NCBI GenBank assembly: GCA_905199225.1
Contig: CAJKFS010000052.1
Span: 1 to 13,101, forward strand
Direction of reading: 5' to 3'
Length of the DNA stretch: 13,101 nt
Origin: an uncultured Collinsella sp.
GTDB lineage: Bacteria; Actinomycetota; Coriobacteriia; Coriobacteriales; Coriobacteriaceae
Of this stretch, positions 6,660-13,042 are shown piece after piece. The notes beneath the pieces were generated by a model that was not told the DNA's origin, ran no database searches, and saw nothing but the letters and a program-made list of their open reading frames with translations. Each line of letters opens with the position of its first letter. Positions within the stretch are counted from its first letter, which is position 1. The translations under genes and the position numbers were made by a program.

Positions 6660-6785
6660 ATGAAATACCAGAAGTCGCGGATATCCATCAACGAACAAAT
6701 AACACTATTGACAGAAAACAAGGGTCTTAAGTGCTCTGATCAAAGCGAACTCGAGCGAGCTTTGGTCGAAGTCGGCTACTACAGG
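6660..6785 (+). pseudogene. Truncated Abi_2 / AbiF-family abortive-infection gene
   Basis: The first 42 codons encode MKYQKSRISINEQITLL, then a GL-containing turn and ELERALVEVGYYR. This is the characteristic start of Abi_2 (AbiD/AbiF) proteins, whose usual form is MKY.K..LSI.EQI.LL..RGL, then L..IGYYRLSGY. Identity ends abruptly after YYR at 6785. The expected L-S-G-Y is replaced by QSTRT, and the frame then runs antisense through ogt. Full family members are about 300 residues, so roughly 85 percent is missing. A ribosome site, AGAGG (6651-6655), is still in place. The fragment probably marks a deletion that joined a defence locus to the 3' end of ogt. It is unlikely to be functional as a protein. 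Confidence 0.7.
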
Positions 6786-6800
6786 CAAAGCACTCGAACG

Positions 6801-7379
6801 CTACTCCTCGTACGCGCCCTCAAGCCGGAGCAGCCACTCCTTGCGATCAAGCCCGCCGGCATATCCGTTAAGCGAGCCGTCGGCCGCCACCACGCGATGG
6901 CATGGCACAATAATCGAAACAGGGTTGCGAGCGACCGCGGCCCCCACGGCACGGGGAGACACAACGGGTGTCTCATTTCCCGGCACACGATGTCGAGCCG
7001 CAACACGCTGGGCGATCTCGCCATACGTAGCGACCTCGCCACGCGGAATAGAAAGCAGCTCGTACCAAACTTCACGCTGAAACGCCGTGCCAATCAAATG
7101 CAACGGCGGCGTAAACCGAGGTTCCTGCCCTGCAAAATAAGCATTCAGCCAAGCCCACGAACGCTCAAGCACCGAAGAAGCCGCACCATTTGCAGGACTC
7201 ACCGACGACATGCCGCCAGCACCAGAAACTGCATCGGCGCCTTCAACATGTTCAGGATCTTCTTTGAGAAGCGTGGAGCCAAAATGCTCCTGTCCCTCAA
7301 ACCAAAGCCCCGTCAGACCGCGGCCATCAGCGGCAAGCAAGATTTCGCCCAAAGGCGAAGCAAACGTCGTCGTGACCAC
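6801..7379 (-). CDS. ogt: Methylated-DNA--protein-cysteine methyltransferase
   Basis: A 192-residue suicide DNA-repair protein that moves the alkyl group from O6-alkylguanine (and O4-alkylthymine) onto its own cysteine. The active site IVPCHRVV is at 157-164 with nucleophile C160. The preceding RAVGAAVARNP (143-153) contains the conserved arginine finger (R143), and TAFQREVW (98-105) begins the DNA-binding HTH. The N-terminal half has the usual SPLGEILLAADGRGLTGLWFEGQ. Residues about 40-70 are a longer, Gly/Ser/Ala-rich linker than I expect. The start is GTG at 7379, supported by AAAGGAG about 6 bases upstream. The gene is monocistronic, runs opposite to its left neighbours, and its stop lies only about 15 bases from the Abi_2 fragment. 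Confidence 0.93.
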   Translation of the reverse strand: MVTTTFASPLGEILLAADGRGLTGLWFEGQEHFGSTLLKEDPEHVEGADAVSGAGGMSSVSPANGAASSVLERSWAWLNAYFAGQEPRFTPPLHLIGTAFQREVWYELLSIPRGEVATYGEIAQRVAARHRVPGNETPVVSPRAVGAAVARNPVSIIVPCHRVVAADGSLNGYAGGLDRKEWLLRLEGAYEE

Positions 7380-7727
7380 CAGCGGCTCCTTTCAAAACTC
7401 CGCAACATAATACCGCGAATTGTGCAGACAACCCCAATCGACCCCAAAGTCACCCAAGGCAGCAGGCGCGCAGCGCCGGGGCCGCCGCCGGGACTAGGGC
7501 CCGCAACAGCCACGTGCCCTCACATCAGCCCAGCGGCCCCAACCAACAACGGCCCCATCGCAGACCGCTCGCGCAGCGTCACCGCAGGCGGGGGCCGGGC
7601 TTAGTTTTCAGAACACTCCGCAGACCAGTGTGGCGCCTTGTCCGCGGCTCCGAAGGAGCAGGACAAGGCGCCACACATGGTCGAGGACGTTCTGAAAACT
7701 AAGCCCGGCCCCGCCGGACAGGTCAAC
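7380..7727. other. Non-coding gap between ogt and asd
   Basis: No gene is supported in this stretch of about 350 bases. The part at 7440-7590 is very GC-rich with many short self-complementary words. The part at 7591-7712 is the long nested palindrome listed separately. Confidence 0.5.
7591..7712. repeat. 122-nt nested palindrome downstream of asd
   Basis: The outer arms 7591-7614 and 7689-7712 are perfect 24-bp reverse complements (GGGGCCGGGCTTAG at the outside, CAGAAC at the inside). The inner arms 7623-7643 and 7661-7682 match over 21 pairs with one bulged base (GTGTGGCGCCTTGTCC core). The centre has GCTCC-GAA-GGAGC (7647-7659). Only small internal loops interrupt the structure. It begins 16 nt after the asd stop codon on the minus strand. 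The stem is far longer than a normal terminator. It may be an inserted palindromic element or a stable 3' mRNA structure. Confidence 0.85.
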
Positions 7728-8753
7728 CTACTCGCAGAGCAGCTTGGCGATCTGGACGGCGTTGGTTGCCGCGCCCTTACGGATTTGGTCGCCGCAGCAC
7801 CAGAAGGTAATACCGCGCGTGGCCTCGGGGTTCGAGATGTCGCGACGCACGCGACCGACCCAAATCAGGTCTTGGTCGGACGTATCCATCGGCATTGGGA
7901 AGCGGTCGTGCGCATCCTCGGCAGCCATATCGTCAACCAGCTTGACGCCGGGAGCGGCAGCCAGCGCAGCACGGGCCTCGTCAACCGTAATGTCACGCTC
8001 GAACTCGAGCGTGATGCTCTCGGAGTGCGAACGCAGCACGGGCACGCGCACGCAGGTGCAGTTCACGCGCAGCTCGGGCAGATGCATAATCTTGCGGCCC
8101 TCGTTTTGTAGCTTCATCTCCTCGGAGGTAAAGCCCTCCTCCTTGACGCCGCCAATCTGCGGAATCAGGTTACTCGCCAGCTGGGCGGCAAACGCGCGCG
8201 GCTCGGGAATCTCCTCACCACGGCCCAGGGCGGCCAGCTGAGCCTCGAGCTCGGCCATACCGGGAGCACCGGCGCCCGAAGCCGCCTGGTACGTCGAGAC
8301 GATCATGCGCTTCACGCCGGCGAGCTGATGCAGCGGCCACGTGGGAACTAGGCCGATGATGGTCGCGCAATTGGGGTTGGCGATAAGGCCGTGATGCCAC
8401 TTGATGTCGTCGGCATTGATCTCGGGCACGACCAGCGGCACCTCGGGATCCATGCGGAAGGCATGGCTGTTGTCGACCACGACGGCGCCGCGCTTTACGG
8501 CCTCGGGCAGCAATTCCTTGGCGATATCGTCGCCGGCAGCGCCAAGCACAATGTCACAGCCCTCAAAGGCCTCGGGGCAAGCCTCTTCGATCACGATTTG
8601 CTCGCCGCGGAACTCGACGGTCTTGCCCGCGGAGCGTGCGCTTGCCAACAGCTTGAGCTTGCCGACCGGGAACTCCTGCTCGTTGAGGCACTCGAGCATC
8701 TGGGTGCCCACGGCTCCCGTCGCGCCCAAAATAGCAACCGTGTACTGTTTCAT
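7728..8753 (-). CDS. asd: Aspartate-semialdehyde dehydrogenase
   Basis: A 341-residue enzyme that reduces aspartyl-4-phosphate to aspartate-4-semialdehyde with NADPH, the branch point toward lysine/diaminopimelate and threonine/methionine. The NADPH-binding GATGAVG is at 10-16. The catalytic cysteine is C129 in NPNCATI. RVPVLRSHSES (236-246) holds the conserved arginine and the general base H243. The C-terminal IRKGAATNAVQIA (324-336) is typical of the family. The ATG at 8753 is chosen over an in-frame upstream start at 8840 because AAAGGGGG lies just before it and the Rossmann strand starts at once. It follows lysC on the same strand, 173 nt downstream, with two hairpins in between, so co-transcription with attenuation or separate regulation are both possible. 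Confidence 0.95.
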   Translation of the reverse strand: MKQYTVAILGATGAVGTQMLECLNEQEFPVGKLKLLASARSAGKTVEFRGEQIVIEEACPEAFEGCDIVLGAAGDDIAKELLPEAVKRGAVVVDNSHAFRMDPEVPLVVPEINADDIKWHHGLIANPNCATIIGLVPTWPLHQLAGVKRMIVSTYQAASGAGAPGMAELEAQLAALGRGEEIPEPRAFAAQLASNLIPQIGGVKEEGFTSEEMKLQNEGRKIMHLPELRVNCTCVRVPVLRSHSESITLEFERDITVDEARAALAAAPGVKLVDDMAAEDAHDRFPMPMDTSDQDLIWVGRVRRDISNPEATRGITFWCCGDQIRKGAATNAVQIAKLLCE

Positions 8754-8830
8754 GCTTCCCCCTTTAAAGGTTGTGGCTTTTGCCCGCACGCCGAGCAGGC
8801 CGATTATTGTTGCCAGTTTATACAAGAACA

Positions 8831-8851
8831 GGGCGGGCATGAAACCCGCCC
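8831..8851. terminator. GC hairpin in the lysC-asd gap
   Basis: GGGCGGG (8831-8837) pairs with CCCGCCC (8845-8851) around a 7-nt loop. On the minus strand it is followed by TGTTCTTGT, a weak T-rich tail. It could be a terminator or processing hairpin 78 nt upstream of the asd start codon. Confidence 0.4.
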
Positions 8852-8855
8852 CGTC

Positions 8856-8877
8856 GAAACGAAACCGAAACGAAACG
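8856..8877. repeat. Short GAAAC-type tandem repeat
   Basis: Four consecutive copies of a 5-6 base unit (GAAAC, GAAACC, GAAAC, GAAAC) lie between the two hairpins of the lysC-asd gap. This is a simple low-complexity stretch with no evident role. Confidence 0.5.
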
Positions 8878-8884
8878 CCCCGCC

Positions 8885-8916
8885 GTAGATTTTTGAGACA
8901 TGACCCAAAAATCTAC
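8885..8916. terminator. Hairpin just after lysC
   Basis: A perfect 11-bp stem, GTAGATTTTTG (8885-8895) with CAAAAATCTAC (8906-8916), has a 10-nt loop. It starts about 10 nt after the lysC stop on the minus strand. The stem is AT-rich and symmetrical, so it is weak as an intrinsic terminator. It may instead be a dispersed palindromic sequence. Confidence 0.5.
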
Positions 8917-8926
8917 CGAGCAGTCG

Positions 8927-10315
8927 CTACTTTTTGAGCGCGGCCAGGGTGGGATCGGCCGGCGCGGGAGCCTCCAGATCGGAGACCTTCACAATGCCGT
9001 TCTCATCGGAGAAGGCACGGTAAATGGTCCGAATCGCAAGGTCGAAGTCCTTCTCCTCGACACCGATAATGATATTGATCTCGTCACAGCTCTGCGAAAT
9101 CATGCGCACGCTCACGCCGGCCTGGCCAAGCATGCCAAACAGGTGGCCCGAGATGCCTGCACGACCGCGCAGGTTACGGCCGACGGTCGCGATGAGCGCC
9201 AGACCCTCGACAACCTCGATCTCGAGCGGCTCGACCTCCTGCTGAATGTCACCAACGAGCGAGTACAGCGAATCGTGCACGTCCTGCTCCTGCACCACGG
9301 CGCCAAAACGGTCGACACCGGTGGGCATGTGCTCGACGGAAACGTCATAGCGTTCGAACACCGAAAGCGCACGGCGCATAAAGCCAACGCGGGGCTTGGT
9401 GCGGTCGCGGGCGACGTTGATGGCGACAAAGCCGCGCTTGCCGGTCACGCCGGTAATGATGGGCTCCGCCTCGCCCTCATCAGCCGTCTCGCTAATGATG
9501 GTACCGGGGTCCTGCGGCGCATTGGTGTTCTTGATGACCAGCGGAATACCCGCCTCGCGCACGGGGAACACGGCCTCCTCGTGCAGGACGCTTGCGCCCA
9601 TGTACGAAAGCTCGCGCAGCTCCTCGTAGGTAACGCGCGCAATGGGCTGAGCCTCGGGAACAATACGCGGATCGGCAGAATAGAAGCCCGAGACGTCGGT
9701 CCAGTTCTCGTACAGGTCGGCGCCCAGGCACTTGGCCAAGATCGAGCCCGAGATATCGCCACCGCCTCGATCGAGCAGCTTGATCTGGCCCTCGCGCGTC
9801 GCGCCGTAGAAGCCAGGCATAACGAAGCCGCCCTGCTGGCCATACTCCTGCACCAGCTCGGAGGTGCGATTCATGCTGAGCGTACCGTCGTGATGGAACG
9901 CCACAACCGTCGCGGCGTCCAGGAACGGTAGGCCCAGGTACTCAGCCATCAGGCGAGCGGTAAAGTACTCGCCACGGCTCACAAGCTCCTCGGTGGAGTA
10001 GCCGCCCGAGCGGGCGCGCTCGGCAAAGGCCGCGAACTCCTCACGGATGGGATAGGTGAGCTCCAACTCATCAGCGATATCAAAATAGCGCTGGCCGATG
10101 TCCTCGAGCAGCTCCTCACACGACACGTGGTACTTAACGTGCGCATTGACCAGATAGAGCAGGTCGGTCACCTTGGTGTCGCCCTTAAAGCGGCGGCCGC
10201 AGGCGGAAACCACCACAAAACGGCGGGCAGGGTCGGCGTCGACGATGGCCTTGATCTTTTTGAAGTGTTCGGCGTCGGCGACCGACGAGCCGCCAAACTT
10301 GGCAATCTTAATCAT
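8927..10315 (-). CDS. lysC: Aspartate kinase (aspartokinase)
   Basis: A 462-residue enzyme that phosphorylates aspartate with ATP, the first step to lysine, threonine and methionine. The N-terminal KFGGSS (6-11) and the catalytic segments around SRGEYFTARLM (113-123) and DRGGGDISGS (182-191) are present, as is WTDVSGFYSADPR (205-217). Two C-terminal ACT domains (about 297-360 and 372-437) would bind the feedback amino acid; GRNLRGRAGISG lies in the second. It resembles the single-chain aspartokinases of Clostridia more than the classic actinobacterial type with an internal beta-subunit start. The ATG at 10315 is used; the nearest ribosome site, AAAGG, is rather far (13 bases). The divergent thrC starts 104 nt away, too little room for a lysine riboswitch. 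asd follows downstream. Confidence 0.95.
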   Translation of the reverse strand: MIKIAKFGGSSVADAEHFKKIKAIVDADPARRFVVVSACGRRFKGDTKVTDLLYLVNAHVKYHVSCEELLEDIGQRYFDIADELELTYPIREEFAAFAERARSGGYSTEELVSRGEYFTARLMAEYLGLPFLDAATVVAFHHDGTLSMNRTSELVQEYGQQGGFVMPGFYGATREGQIKLLDRGGGDISGSILAKCLGADLYENWTDVSGFYSADPRIVPEAQPIARVTYEELRELSYMGASVLHEEAVFPVREAGIPLVIKNTNAPQDPGTIISETADEGEAEPIITGVTGKRGFVAINVARDRTKPRVGFMRRALSVFERYDVSVEHMPTGVDRFGAVVQEQDVHDSLYSLVGDIQQEVEPLEIEVVEGLALIATVGRNLRGRAGISGHLFGMLGQAGVSVRMISQSCDEINIIIGVEEKDFDLAIRTIYRAFSDENGIVKVSDLEAPAPADPTLAALKK

Positions 10316-10419
10316 GGGCTGGAGGTTACCTTTCTAAAAAGCCTCTGCGAACCTATTTTGCGCGCTCTGATACCATGGTTTCACCGATTGGGACCAAGGC
10401 ATCCGAGGAGCAGTGTTAT

Positions 10420-11937
10420 ATGGGAACTTATCATAGTACACGAGGACGCACTTTATCGTGCTCAAGTAAGGTGGCAATCCGTACCGGCATCGCTCCCGAC
10501 GGGGGTTTGTTTGTCTCGGACGAGCTCGGCACCCAGCAGGTCGATATCAGCTCGCTTGCAGATAAATCGTACTTTGAAATCGCTCAAGATGTGTTGGGAA
10601 TGTTACTGAATGATTACACGGCCGAAGAAATTTCGGCGTGTGTCGACGAGGCATACCGCGGCACGTTCGCGAGTGAAGAGGTTACGCCGCTCGTCAAACT
10701 CGACGCTGCGCCGGGCGCTGACGCCCCTCAGACCTATGTGATGGAGCTCTTTGGCGGTCCCACGAGCGCCTTCAAGGACGTCGCCCTGCAGATGCTCCCC
10801 CGCTTGATGGCCCGCACTTCCGCCAAGGACGGCGGCGCCGAGCGCATCATGATCGTCACCGCCACGTCGGGCGACACAGGCAAGGCAGCACTCGCCGGCT
10901 TTGCCGACGCCCCGGGCACGGGCATCACCGTCTTTTATCCCGAGGGCAAGGTCAGCCGCGTGCAGAATCTGCAGATGTCCACGCAGGAGGGCGGCAACGT
11001 CGCCGTCTGCGGCATCCGCGGCAACTTCGACGACGCCCAGAGTGCCGTCAAGCGCATCTTTGCCGATAAGGAGCTGGCCGAGCGCCTGGAGGCCGCCGGC
11101 ACCGTGCTTTCGAGCGCCAACTCCATCAACGTCGGCCGCCTGGTGCCGCAGGTCGTCTACTACTTTGCCGCCTATGCGCAGCTGCTGCGCGCCGGCGCCA
11201 TCGAGGCCGGCGATGCCGTGGAGTTCTGCGTACCGACCGGCAACTTTGGCGATATCCTGGCCGGCTACTACGCCAAGCGCATGGGTCTGCCCGTCGCCAA
11301 ACTCGTCGTGGCCAGCGACAAGAACAACGTGCTCGCTGACTTCCTGACCACCGGCGTCTACGACCGCAACCGTCCGTTCTTCACGACCATTTCGCCGTCG
11401 ATGGACATCCTTATTAGCTCTAATCTGGAGCGCATGCTCTACTTCCTGTCCGACGGCGACTGCGAGCTCGTTGCCGGCCTTATGGAGCAGCTTGCCCAGA
11501 CCGGTCGCTACGAGGTGCCTGCCGAGCTGCTGGCCAAGATCCAGAGCGTATTTGGCTGCGGCTGGGCCAGCGAGGACGAGGTTCGCGCCGCCATCAAGAG
11601 CTGCTGGGATGCCAACGGCTACGTGATCGACCCGCACACCGCTTGCGGCTATCACGTCTTCGAAAAGGTCGCTCCCGCCGAGGGCGCCAAGGCCCGCGTG
11701 CTGCTTTCGACCGCAAGCCCCTACAAGTTCCCGCGCGCCTGCTGCGACGCCCTGGGGCTTAACGTTCCCGAAGACGACTTTGAGGCCATGCGCGTGCTCG
11801 AGCAGGCAACCAATACTGTCGCCCCGACCCAGCTCGCCGAACTCGAGTCCAAACCCGTCCGCTTCGAAGACGTCTGCGACGTAGCCGACATGGCCAACTA
11901 CGTAGAGTCTGCAGCAAAACGAATGAGCACCAACTAG
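10420..11937 (+). CDS. thrC: Threonine synthase
   Basis: A 505-residue PLP enzyme that converts O-phosphohomoserine to threonine. The start MGTYHSTRG is typical of the family. The PLP lysine is K119 in FGGPTSAFKD. ATSGDTGKAAL (148-158) is the phosphate-binding loop, and SINVGRLVPQ and CVPTGNFGDILAGYYA are conserved. The protein is of the longer, fungal/enterobacterial class. The ATG at 10420 is preferred over an in-frame ATG at 10375, because GAGGAG (10405-10410) precedes it and the family N-terminus begins there. It is transcribed divergently from lysC, and thrB follows after a terminator and a long palindrome, so the two threonine genes are probably regulated separately. No leader peptide rich in threonine or isoleucine codons is seen. 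Confidence 0.95.
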   Translation: MGTYHSTRGRTLSCSSKVAIRTGIAPDGGLFVSDELGTQQVDISSLADKSYFEIAQDVLGMLLNDYTAEEISACVDEAYRGTFASEEVTPLVKLDAAPGADAPQTYVMELFGGPTSAFKDVALQMLPRLMARTSAKDGGAERIMIVTATSGDTGKAALAGFADAPGTGITVFYPEGKVSRVQNLQMSTQEGGNVAVCGIRGNFDDAQSAVKRIFADKELAERLEAAGTVLSSANSINVGRLVPQVVYYFAAYAQLLRAGAIEAGDAVEFCVPTGNFGDILAGYYAKRMGLPVAKLVVASDKNNVLADFLTTGVYDRNRPFFTTISPSMDILISSNLERMLYFLSDGDCELVAGLMEQLAQTGRYEVPAELLAKIQSVFGCGWASEDEVRAAIKSCWDANGYVIDPHTACGYHVFEKVAPAEGAKARVLLSTASPYKFPRACCDALGLNVPEDDFEAMRVLEQATNTVAPTQLAELESKPVRFEDVCDVADMANYVESAAKRMSTN

Positions 11938-11949
11938 ATCCCTCATTAA

Positions 11950-11969
11950 GCGCCGGCGAAAGCCGGCGC
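11950..11969 (+). terminator. Terminator after thrC
   Basis: A perfect 8-bp stem, GCGCCGGC with GCCGGCGC, is closed by a GAAA tetraloop and followed by ACCTTCTTTC. It starts 13 nt after the thrC stop codon. The stem is strong; the T-rich tail is interrupted. Confidence 0.7.
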
Positions 11970-12015
11970 ACCTTCTTTCATCAGATAACCCCCGGGTTGA
12001 TGACGAACGCGCACA

Positions 12016-12127
12016 GCGTGCCTGGCTGTTTAGTTCGTCGCGAGTTCCGCACGCAAAGGAAAGCACTTAATGTGCTTTCCGTCTTGCGCAGGACTGCCCG
12101 AGCAGCGAACTAAACAGCCAGGCACGC
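12016..12127. repeat. 112-nt nested palindrome in the thrB leader
   Basis: The outer arms 12016-12037 and 12106-12127 are perfect 22-bp reverse complements (GCGTGCCTGGCTG outermost, TAGTTCG innermost). An inner 9-bp stem, GGAAAGCAC (12058-12066) with GTGCTTTCC (12072-12080), has the loop TTAAT. Short CGCAA/TTGCG pairing lies between them. The right arm ends one base before the thrB ribosome site. The sequence is unrelated to the palindrome at 7591-7712, although the outer-stem/inner-stem design is the same. Confidence 0.85.
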
Positions 12128-12128
12128 C

Positions 12129-12134
12129 AGGAGG
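12129..12134 (+). promoter_or_regulatory. thrB ribosome binding site next to the palindrome
   Basis: AGGAGG is a full Shine-Dalgarno sequence, 6 bases before the ATG at 12141. It starts one base after the long hairpin arm ends, so folding of the leader leaves it single-stranded and could stabilise or regulate the transcript. Confidence 0.75.
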
Positions 12135-12140
12135 ACTCAC

Positions 12141-13022
12141 ATGATCAAGATCACCGTCCCAGCAACAAGCGCCAACTTGGGCATTGGCTACGATACCCTC
12201 GGCATGGCCGTCAGCCTCTACTCGCACTTCACCTTCGAGCGCGCCGACAAACTCACCATCACGGGCTGCCCCGAGGAATTCCAAAACGAGAATAACCTGG
12301 TCTACGTGAGCTTTGTCGATGCACTGGCTGCATGGGGCGAGCCGGCTTTTCCCGTTGCCATCGACATCCAGACCGACGTGCCCGTCGCCCGCGGCCTGGG
12401 CTCCAGCTCCACCTGCGTCGTCGCCGGCATTATGGCCGCCGCCGCACTGACAGGCCACACCGTCGACCGCGCCGAGCTGGTTCGCATTGCCACCGAAGTC
12501 GAGGGCCATCCCGATAACGTCGCCCCCGCTATCCTGGGCGGCGCCGTCTGTTCCTTTACGCCGACCGATTCGCTCCCCCAGTGCCTGCGCTACGAGGTGA
12601 GCGATCGCCTGCGTTTTATTACCGTGATTCCGCCCTACGAGGTGCATACGAGCGAGGCGCGCAAGGTTGTGCCGCAGGAGATTCCACTCTCCACCGCCGT
12701 GTGGCAGATGGGCCGCATCGCCGGCATGACGCGCGGCCTGGAGACTGGTGACCTCGACCTGATTGCCGCCGCCAATGACGACCGCATCCAGGAACCCTAT
12801 CGTCGCCGTCTGATTCCCGACTACAACGCCGTGCGCGACACCTGCCTTAACGGCGGCGCCAAGACCATCTGGATCAGCGGCTCGGGCTCGACTCTCATGG
12901 CCGTGACTGACGACACCATCGTGGCAAAGTTCCTGCAGGTCAAGCTGCGCGAGCAGTTCCCTAAGTGTGATACGCATATTCTGACGTGCGACACGGAAGG
13001 CGCCCAGATCGAATACCTGTAG
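12141..13022 (+). CDS. thrB: Homoserine kinase
   Basis: A 293-residue member of the GHMP kinase family that phosphorylates homoserine with ATP to give O-phosphohomoserine, the substrate of ThrC. The three GHMP motifs are present: PATSANLGIGYDTLG (7-21), the ATP-binding PVARGLGSSSTCVVAG (81-96), and the C-terminal SGSGSTLMA. EGHPDNVAPAILGG (121-134) is typical of homoserine kinases. Length matches the family (about 290-310). The start ATG follows AGGAGG at ideal spacing. It lies downstream of thrC on the same strand but is separated by about 200 nt containing a terminator and a 112-nt palindrome. Confidence 0.96.
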   Translation: MIKITVPATSANLGIGYDTLGMAVSLYSHFTFERADKLTITGCPEEFQNENNLVYVSFVDALAAWGEPAFPVAIDIQTDVPVARGLGSSSTCVVAGIMAAAALTGHTVDRAELVRIATEVEGHPDNVAPAILGGAVCSFTPTDSLPQCLRYEVSDRLRFITVIPPYEVHTSEARKVVPQEIPLSTAVWQMGRIAGMTRGLETGDLDLIAAANDDRIQEPYRRRLIPDYNAVRDTCLNGGAKTIWISGSGSTLMAVTDDTIVAKFLQVKLREQFPKCDTHILTCDTEGAQIEYL

Positions 13023-13033
13023 TCGCCGTCCCG

Positions 13034-13039
13034 TATACT
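13034..13039 (+). promoter_or_regulatory. -10 box candidate after thrB
   Basis: TATACT at 13034-13039 lies 12 nt after the thrB stop. The -35 position (13011-13016, GAATAC) is poor. The initiation point would be near 13045, just where a G-rich structured segment begins. Confidence 0.35.
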
Positions 13040-13042
13040 CGC

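Noticed and set aside
6786..7604. Continuation of the Abi_2 open frame for about 270 more codons on the + strand
   Set aside because: The translation is arginine- and proline-rich and lies antisense to ogt and in the GC-rich gap. It has no Abi_2 identity; it is open only because of base composition.
8900..9931. 343-codon open frame on the + strand opposite lysC
   Set aside because: Antisense shadow of aspartate kinase; its composition is typical of reversed coding sequence.
10316..10419. Lysine riboswitch or T-box upstream of lysC, or threonine leader peptide upstream of thrC
   Set aside because: The divergent gap is only 104 nt, too short for a lysine riboswitch. I see no T-box sequence and no run of threonine or isoleucine codons.
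10603..12066. 487-codon open frame on the minus strand opposite thrC
   Set aside because: Antisense shadow of a well-supported threonine synthase gene; the translation is rich in G, A, H and V and resembles no family.
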